NCBI GenBank assembly: GCA_946481265.1
Contig: CAMLNE010000074.1
Location: 1-13,668, forward strand
Reading direction: 5' to 3'
From: an uncultured Panacagrimonas sp.
Lineage (GTDB): Bacteria > Pseudomonadota > Gammaproteobacteria > Nevskiales > Nevskiaceae
DNA length: 13,668 bases
Shown one piece after another: positions 13,093 through 13,668 of the stretch. The notes under the pieces are model-generated. The model was not told the DNA's origin. It did no database searches and was given only the letters and a program-made list of their open reading frames with translations. How positions within the stretch are numbered: position 1 is the stretch's first letter; each line of letters starts with the position of its first letter. Both the position numbers and the translations under genes were made by a program.

Positions 13093-13668
13093 TCAGCCCG
13101 GAGCCAGCGTCTGCGCGATGATCGTCCCCAGTTCCGGCACGCAGGAGCCGCAGTTGGTGCCGCAGCGCAGCTTCGCCCCGAGCGCCTGCGGCGTATGGCA
13201 GCCGCCGCGGACCGCCTGCTCGATGCTCTTTCTTCCGACGCCGAAGCAGGAGCAGACCGTGACGCCGGTGTCGGCGCCGTGTTCGAGCGGCTCGCCGACC
13301 AGCAGGCCCATGCGGTCGACGTCCTCGAGCTTCTCCTTGGCGAACAGGCCGGACAGCCAGGCACGAGACGGCAGGTCCGGCCGCGGCGAGATGAACAGGC
13401 AGGCCTCGATGCGTTCGTCGACCACCCAGGCGGCGCGGAATACGCCGGCGCCCGGGTCCTCGTACTCCAGCCAGTCGGCGTCCGCATCGTCGACCCCGAG
13501 CATCGCGCGCGCCGACCGCGGCCAGCCCATGGCCACGCCGCGGCCGGCCAGTTCGTAGCGCGTGAACCGCGCGCCGGTGACGCGCGTCCACCAGATCGCG
13601 CCCTCCATCGGGATGGCGCCGCGGCTCAGCGCGAAGTCGAAGATCCGCTGGTCTACGAGCCCGAGCAC
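13093..13668 (-). CDS. nasA: Assimilatory nitrate reductase catalytic subunit, C-terminal part
   Basis: This is the last 191 residues of a larger gene whose start lies beyond the right edge; the methionine at the edge is probably internal. The end is a BFD-like [2Fe-2S] domain: VCSCFGVGRKSIEQAVRGGC (138-157 of the visible part) and CGTNCGSCVPEL (169-180). The likely ligands are Cys139, Cys141, Cys173 and Cys176. This extra C-terminal domain is characteristic of NasA-type assimilatory nitrate reductases, cytoplasmic Mo-bis-MGD enzymes that reduce nitrate to nitrite. The preceding part fits the end of the molybdopterin-binding region, less clearly. The Moco operon on the same strand supplies its cofactor. 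A related BFD-containing molybdoenzyme is the alternative. Confidence 0.87.
   Translation of the reverse strand: MLGLVDQRIFDFALSRGAIPMEGAIWWTRVTGARFTRYELAGRGVAMGWPRSARAMLGVDDADADWLEYEDPGAGVFRAAWVVDERIEACLFISPRPDLPSRAWLSGLFAKEKLEDVDRMGLLVGEPLEHGADTGVTVCSCFGVGRKSIEQAVRGGCHTPQALGAKLRCGTNCGSCVPELGTIIAQTLAPG

Noticed and set aside
13093..13668. Treating the methionine at the right edge as the true start of a 191-residue protein
   Set aside because: The BFD domain is normally the C-terminal end of a much longer nitrate reductase, and the frame is open to the window edge.

Overview
The window is high-GC bacterial DNA. It is most likely from a gammaproteobacterium of the Xanthomonadales/Lysobacterales or Nevskiales type. 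The basis is a DjlA-type membrane co-chaperone, a proteobacterial molybdenum-cofactor operon, and three short palindromic elements with CCCTC...GGGTGAGGG arms, as seen in xanthomonads. The taxonomic call is an inference. I saw no tRNA, rRNA, CRISPR array or insertion sequence.

Region 1 (about 1-4823) is a regulated cassette. An AraC-family regulator on the minus strand diverges from four plus-strand genes: an AhpD/carboxymuconolactone-decarboxylase-like protein, an APH-fold small-molecule kinase, a two-module VOC (glyoxalase/dioxygenase fold) protein and a GST-like protein. The 200-bp divergent spacer is locally AT-rich and carries three similar 10-bp half-sites, a plausible operator. The gene set suggests modification or glutathione-linked breakdown of an unidentified small molecule. 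The substrate cannot be read from sequence.

Region 2 (about 4824-6909) looks like accessory DNA. A palindromic repeat lies between converging genes. It is followed by three small minus-strand genes: a DUF1801 protein, a Tat-signal metallo-beta-lactamase-fold protein with the full set of subclass-B1 zinc ligands, and a single-module VOC protein. A 21-bp dyad lies just upstream of the metallo-beta-lactamase gene.

Region 3 (6910-12036, minus strand) is a compact molybdenum-cofactor operon in the order mobA, moaA, moaD, moaE, moaC-moaB fusion, moeA. It ends in a small uncharacterised membrane-associated protein with an HExxH motif. Several junctions overlap by 1-4 bases or a few codons, indicating translational coupling. 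The operon covers cyclic pyranopterin formation (MoaA, MoaC), sulfur transfer (MoaD, MoaE), adenylylation (MoaB/Mog domain), metal insertion (MoeA) and GMP attachment (MobA).

Region 4 (12061-13668) holds djlA on the plus strand, an inverted pair of palindromic elements, and the 3' end of an assimilatory nitrate reductase gene (nasA-like) on the minus strand. Nitrate reductase uses the cofactor made by region 3, so regions 3 and 4 form a functional nitrate-assimilation/Moco neighbourhood interrupted by djlA.
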